Shown: positions 60,842 through 64,000 of the stretch, piece by piece | Layout: each line of letters begins with the position of its first letter | Position numbering within the stretch: position 1 is the first letter of the stretch | Source of the DNA: Phycisphaerae bacterium | GTDB taxonomy: Bacteria; Planctomycetota; Phycisphaerae; Phycisphaerales; UBA1924 | Assembly: GCA_016793805.1 (NCBI GenBank) | Contig: JAEUIZ010000056.1 | Span: 1-64,000 of the forward strand | DNA: 64,000 bases | Direction of reading: 5' to 3' | Program-made: the position numbers and the translations under genes | The notes under the pieces: generated by a model | Database searches by the model: none | Told to the model about the DNA's origin: nothing | What the model saw: the letters and a program-made list of their open reading frames with translations, nothing else

Positions 60842-60870
60842 AGCGTACCCGTCCGCACTCCCTCTGACAA
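60842..60870 (-). promoter_or_regulatory. Sigma-70-like promoter of the secreted propeller gene
   Basis: On the minus strand TTGTCA (60865-60870), a 17-base spacer and TACGCT (60842-60847). The leader of about 35 bases contains a TGGCC/GGCCA hairpin and AAAGGAGG. Confidence 0.65.
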
Positions 60871-60905
60871 TCCCCCGCGCGCCCCGCACAAACCTCCGAT
60901 AATCC

Positions 60906-61679
60906 CTACACCAGCAGCGACGCGAACCCGTACCACGCCTCCGTCCGCGCCACCACCACGATCAGCAGCGACCACGCCGTCACCAGCCCCACTCCCAGCG
61001 CCAACTCCCGATCCAGCCGCCGAACCACCACGCACCGGATCCCCAGCAGCACCACCCCAAGCACCACCGCCGCCAAGAACGGCCCGAACACCGTCTCCCA
61101 GATCGTCCCCACGTACAGATTGTTCAACGCGTCGATCCGGTTGAGCGCCGCCGACAGCGTCCCCAGCGTCGCCGACAGCATCAGCGCCCGATGCACCGCC
61201 GGCCGCCGACGCTGCCAGATCGCCAACCCCACCATCGCCCCAAAGAACACCACCGACAACAGCGGGATCGCCAGGAACGGCTTGGGCTCATACCCCATGA
61301 TCCGCGCGTCCGGCGGCAGCACCCGCGCCTGCGCCACCGACACCATCACCCCCAACACCACGATCGCCAGCGCCAGCAACGCGCCCGCCTTCCCAACCGC
61401 CATGTGCACCCGCCGCTTCCGCATCGCCACCAGCATCGGCTGCACGATCATCAGCACCATCCACAGCGACATCGAAACCCCGTGCGCGATCACCAGCCAC
61501 TTGATCGGCGGCGTGATCGGCCTCGACGGATACGCACGACCATGAAAGAAAAACTGCTGGAACCCCACCAGCACGCACCCCAGCATCACCACACCCGCGA
61601 ACGCATAAAACCACCGCGCCGCGTCCATCGCCACCACCGCCCGCGCCCGCGCGGGTGCCCCCATCGCAATCGTCGACAT
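60906..61679 (-). CDS. Seven-helix membrane protein of unknown function
   Basis: The 257-residue protein has about seven hydrophobic helices, with FYAFAGVVMLGCVLVGFQQF first. Conserved-looking polar residues are H46 (FFFHGRAYPSRP), H70 (VIAHGVSMSLW) and H92 (VHMAVGKAGAL). The pattern of His in consecutive helices suggests a haem- or metal-binding or DUF2306-like protein, but I cannot fix the family. GAGG is eight bases before the ATG. It is downstream of mnmE on the same strand, after a 164-base G-rich leader. Confidence 0.65.
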   Translation of the reverse strand: MSTIAMGAPARARAVVAMDAARWFYAFAGVVMLGCVLVGFQQFFFHGRAYPSRPITPPIKWLVIAHGVSMSLWMVLMIVQPMLVAMRKRRVHMAVGKAGALLALAIVVLGVMVSVAQARVLPPDARIMGYEPKPFLAIPLLSVVFFGAMVGLAIWQRRRPAVHRALMLSATLGTLSAALNRIDALNNLYVGTIWETVFGPFLAAVVLGVVLLGIRCVVVRRLDRELALGVGLVTAWSLLIVVVARTEAWYGFASLLV

Positions 61680-61710
61680 GACCTGTTCCTCAACGCGCAG
61701 GCGGCACTAC

Positions 61711-61822
61711 GCCGCCCCCGCCCCCCACATGCGACAACCGCCCCCGGCACGCGACACCCAACCCCCACACGCCCAACCCGCTCCCAAACTCCCCGCCCCA
61801 ACCCTTCCCACGCCGCCGCCCC
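61711..61822 (-). other. C-rich/G-poor tract (G-rich on the transcribed strand)
   Basis: Within the mnmE to 7-TM intergenic region, at least a dozen C-runs of three to six occur on the plus strand with very few G. The minus-strand transcript would carry many closely spaced G-runs able to form G-quadruplexes. Confidence 0.6.
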
Positions 61823-61843
61823 GATCCCTCCGTCTCCGCCGCC

Positions 61844-63157
61844 TTACTTCCCCACGCAGAACGACGCGAACACACGCCCCAGCACCTCATCCGGCGTGAT
61901 CCGTCCCACCACCTCGCCCAACGCGTCCAGCGCCAGCCGCAACTCCTGCGCCACGACCTCCGCTTGTCCGACCTCGCCCAGCGCCCCCTCCAGCCGCGAC
62001 CGCGCCCGCGACAGCGCCTCCCGATGCCGCGGCAGCGCCGCCAAGCCGCCCCCGACCGCCGCCTCCGCGATCGCGCGCCGCAGCGCCCCGATGTTCCTCC
62101 CGTCCAGCGCGCACACGGCGATCGCTCCCCCTTCCCCCGATCGCGCCGCGCTCCCGCTCCGCGCCCCGCGGTCCGCCTTGGTCCATACGCGCACGACCCT
62201 GCCGCTCGTCTTCACGCTCGGCGCGCCTCCCTCCGCATCGCACCACACGACCACGTCCGCCGTCCGCACCGCCTCTTCCGCCAGCGACCGCATCCCCGAC
62301 GACACCTCGCCACCACCTTCGCCCGACCCCGAATCCAGCCCCGGCAGGTCCACCAGCATCACCGCGCCCATCGTCGGCGGGCCCAACTCCAGCCGCTCCT
62401 CGATCGCGTCCCGCGTCGAGCCCGCCTCCGCCGACTCCACCACCCGCCGACGACCCAGCAGCGCGTTCATCAGCGTCGACTTCCCCGCGTTGGGCGGCCC
62501 AGCCAGCACCACCCGCGCCAGCCCGCTCCGCGCCGCCCGCGCCCCGCCCCAGTGCCCACCGATCTCCCGCACCACCTCCCCGATCTCCTGACGCAGTTCC
62601 TCCTCCCCGATCGCCTCCACGTCCTCCTGATCCGAGAAGTCGATCCCCGCCTCGACCAGCGCCAGCACCCGCGCCACACGCTCCGACCACGACCGATACG
62701 CCGACCCCGTCGCCCCCGACAGCAACCCCCGCGCCGTCCGCACGTCGTCCTCCGACTCCGCCGCGATCAGCGCCGCGACGCCCTCGGCTTCCTCCAGCGT
62801 CATCCTCCCGCGCGCATACGCCCGCGCCGAGAACTCACCGGCCTTCGCCAGCCTCACACCCTCCACCCCCAGCACCGCGCCCAGCACTCGCTCCACCACC
62901 CGCGGATTCCCGGGCACCACCACCTCCGCAACGTCCTCCCCCGTGTACGAACCCGGCCCCGCGTACGTCGCCACCAGCACCGGCATCTCCAACCCGTCCC
63001 CCATCCGCACCCGCGCCGTCCGCGCCTCCCGCCGCCAACCCGCCCAGCCCCCCACCACCACCGCGCCCAGCACCGCGCGCGCACCATCCCCGCTCACCCG
63101 AACCACCGCTCGCGCCGACCTCGCCATCGGCGTCGCGATCGCCGCGATCGTCTCCAT
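61844..63157 (-). CDS. mnmE: tRNA modification GTPase MnmE
   Basis: The 437-residue GTPase works with MnmG to add a carboxymethylaminomethyl group to wobble uridine 34 of certain tRNAs. The tetrahydrofolate-binding N-domain (1-115) contains SYTGEDVAEVVVPGNP and KAGEFSARAYARGRMTLEEA. The inserted G domain has G1 GPPNAGKSTLMNAL, G2 STRD, G3 DLPGLD and G4 TKAD. The C-terminus ends F-C-V-G-K, the family C-(I/L/V)-G-K motif. The ATG at 63155-63157 has TAGAGT six bases upstream. mnmG is not in the window. Confidence 0.95.
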   Translation of the reverse strand: METIAAIATPMARSARAVVRVSGDGARAVLGAVVVGGWAGWRREARTARVRMGDGLEMPVLVATYAGPGSYTGEDVAEVVVPGNPRVVERVLGAVLGVEGVRLAKAGEFSARAYARGRMTLEEAEGVAALIAAESEDDVRTARGLLSGATGSAYRSWSERVARVLALVEAGIDFSDQEDVEAIGEEELRQEIGEVVREIGGHWGGARAARSGLARVVLAGPPNAGKSTLMNALLGRRRVVESAEAGSTRDAIEERLELGPPTMGAVMLVDLPGLDSGSGEGGGEVSSGMRSLAEEAVRTADVVVWCDAEGGAPSVKTSGRVVRVWTKADRGARSGSAARSGEGGAIAVCALDGRNIGALRRAIAEAAVGGGLAALPRHREALSRARSRLEGALGEVGQAEVVAQELRLALDALGEVVGRITPDEVLGRVFASFCVGK

Positions 63158-63163
63158 CCGCTC

Positions 63164-63169
63164 ACTCTA
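63164..63169 (-). promoter_or_regulatory. -10 box of mnmE, leaderless type
   Basis: TAGAGT (minus strand) ends six bases before the ATG. Confidence 0.5.
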
Positions 63170-63216
63170 CTCCTCCGCGCCCGTCCCGCGACGCCGCCCC
63201 CGGCATTCGCCCTCTC

Positions 63217-63244
63217 TTGACCTTTCTCCTCCTTCCAGTACGCT
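63217..63244 (+). promoter_or_regulatory. Sigma-70-like promoter of the last gene
   Basis: TTGACC (63217-63222), a 16-base spacer and TACGCT (63239-63244), followed by a leader of about 90 bases. Confidence 0.65.
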
Positions 63245-63340
63245 GTCCCCCGCCGCCCCCTTCGCCTCATGTCGAGCGCGGGATCGTCCTCGGTCAGTCG
63301 GCCAGCCGGAGGGGGGCGGGCACGCCAGCGGAGCCTCACC

Positions 63341-64000
63341 ATGCGCACCCGTCTCGCCGCCTCCCTCGCCCTCGCCGCTGGCCTCCCCGCCGCCGCTCAA
63401 CCCTGCACCCCGGGATGGGACACCACCATCGGCACCGTCGGCATCGCCGGCGGGTACGCCGCCGCCGCACGCGAATGGAACGACGGCAATGGGCCTCGCC
63501 TCTACGTCGGCGGCTCCTTTGCCTCCGCCGGCGGCATCGGTGGCACCGGCCTCCTCGCCGCCTACAACCGCGCCGCCAACTCCTTCGCCCCCGTCGGCGG
63601 CGGGCTCTCCACCGGCTTCACCAACGGCTTCGTCAACTCCATCCTCCCCTTCAACCCGGGCTCCGGCGAGCGCCTCGTCGTCGGCGGCTTCTTCGACAAC
63701 GCCGCAGGCGTCCCAGGTACCGCCTCCCTCGCCATGTGGTCCGGCTCCGAATGGCAACCCTTGAACACCACCTGGACCGGCTCCACCCGCGGCTCCATCT
63801 GGTGCATGGCCGTCTGGAACGGCCGCCTCTACGTCGGCGGCGGCGTCGTCAACTCCCCGGGCACCATCGCCGGTCTCACCTGGGCAGGCCTCGCGTCCTG
63901 GGACGGCCAGGAGTGGGAGTCCCACATCTCCTCCATCACCGGCTTCAGCCCCTACGTCGCCTCACTCGCCGTCTTCAACGACGGCTCGGGCGACGCCCTC
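63341..64000 (+). CDS. Secreted kelch/propeller-like repeat protein (3' end beyond window)
   Basis: The frame is open to the last base, giving 220 residues so far. A signal peptide (ends AAAQP) is followed by V-G-G-S-F-A-S-A-G-G, V-V-G-G-F-F-D-N-A-A-G and S-W-D-G-Q-E-W repeats, the same kind of propeller units as in the gene at 46443. By analogy it probably ends with a GC-type dockerin tail, but that part is not in the window. GGAG lies seven bases before the ATG, and a GGCG/CGCC hairpin stands just upstream. Confidence 0.78.
   Translation, partial: MRTRLAASLALAAGLPAAAQPCTPGWDTTIGTVGIAGGYAAAAREWNDGNGPRLYVGGSFASAGGIGGTGLLAAYNRAANSFAPVGGGLSTGFTNGFVNSILPFNPGSGERLVVGGFFDNAAGVPGTASLAMWSGSEWQPLNTTWTGSTRGSIWCMAVWNGRLYVGGGVVNSPGTIAGLTWAGLASWDGQEWESHISSITGFSPYVASLAVFNDGSGDAL

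Noticed and set aside
1-64000. CRISPR arrays, insertion sequences, prophage
   Set aside because: No regularly spaced repeats, transposase, integrase or phage structural genes are visible.

Overview
The window looks like chromosomal DNA of a planctomycete of the class Phycisphaerae. It is very GC-rich, and densely packed on both strands. Five exported proteins are of the kind that carries GC-type dockerin tails (paired Y-A-N-C-D-G-S ... N-V-N-D-F-x-C-F repeats), a hallmark I associate with Phycisphaerales. The tail is visible in four of them; in the fifth it would lie beyond the window edge. No rRNA, tRNA, CRISPR array, insertion sequence or phage module was found. I call 51 protein genes.

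Layout. 1-2018: two overlapping RCC1-like secreted proteins on the minus strand, one with an apparent homopolymer frameshift. 2306-9735: core genes (ruvA, glycyl-tRNA synthetase, prfA) mixed with a GHKL ATPase/DUF4325 STAS-like pair, a DinB protein, a B12-binding-fold protein and a YhiN-type flavoprotein. 9755-12548: ECF sigma factor and anti-sigma factor, a STAS protein and a small protein. 12721-18398: sugar-type ABC ATPase, rmuC, and a large subtilisin-like exoprotease with dockerin tail. 18497-24396: a cell-envelope glycan cluster (GT39-like membrane protein divergent from two overlapping GT4-type glycosyltransferases). 24554-29392: a Ser/Thr kinase with CHASE2 sensor followed by three exported paralogues sharing a W-W-E-Y-x-R-x-R-W-P-M motif; this operon is the best candidate for an undescribed system. 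29410-33220: two acetyltransferases, an isocitrate dehydrogenase-family enzyme and an APC permease. 33249-38870: RNase R, two lineage-specific membrane proteins, a secreted PilJ-type sensor domain and a lipoprotein. 38889-45540: dus, pntAB, a LuxR regulator and glyA. 45708-64000: two DinB proteins, radA, a 1437-residue AsmA-like protein, two LOG proteins, GT87, an esterase, three more secreted proteins, a 7-TM protein and mnmE.

Expression signals fall into two classes. At least 18 genes, mostly housekeeping, have a TAnnnT -10 box ending only 5-10 bases before the start codon and little or no Shine-Dalgarno, which predicts leaderless mRNAs. Genes inside operons and the genes for exported proteins instead have clear GGAGG-type ribosome sites. 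Three of the exported-protein genes also have good -35/-10 pairs, and several have a hairpin just upstream of the ribosome site. Two divergent gene pairs have start codons only 18 and 21 bp apart, which is hard to explain without leaderless transcription.

All calls come from reading the sequence and from general knowledge of protein families; no database search or structure prediction was run.
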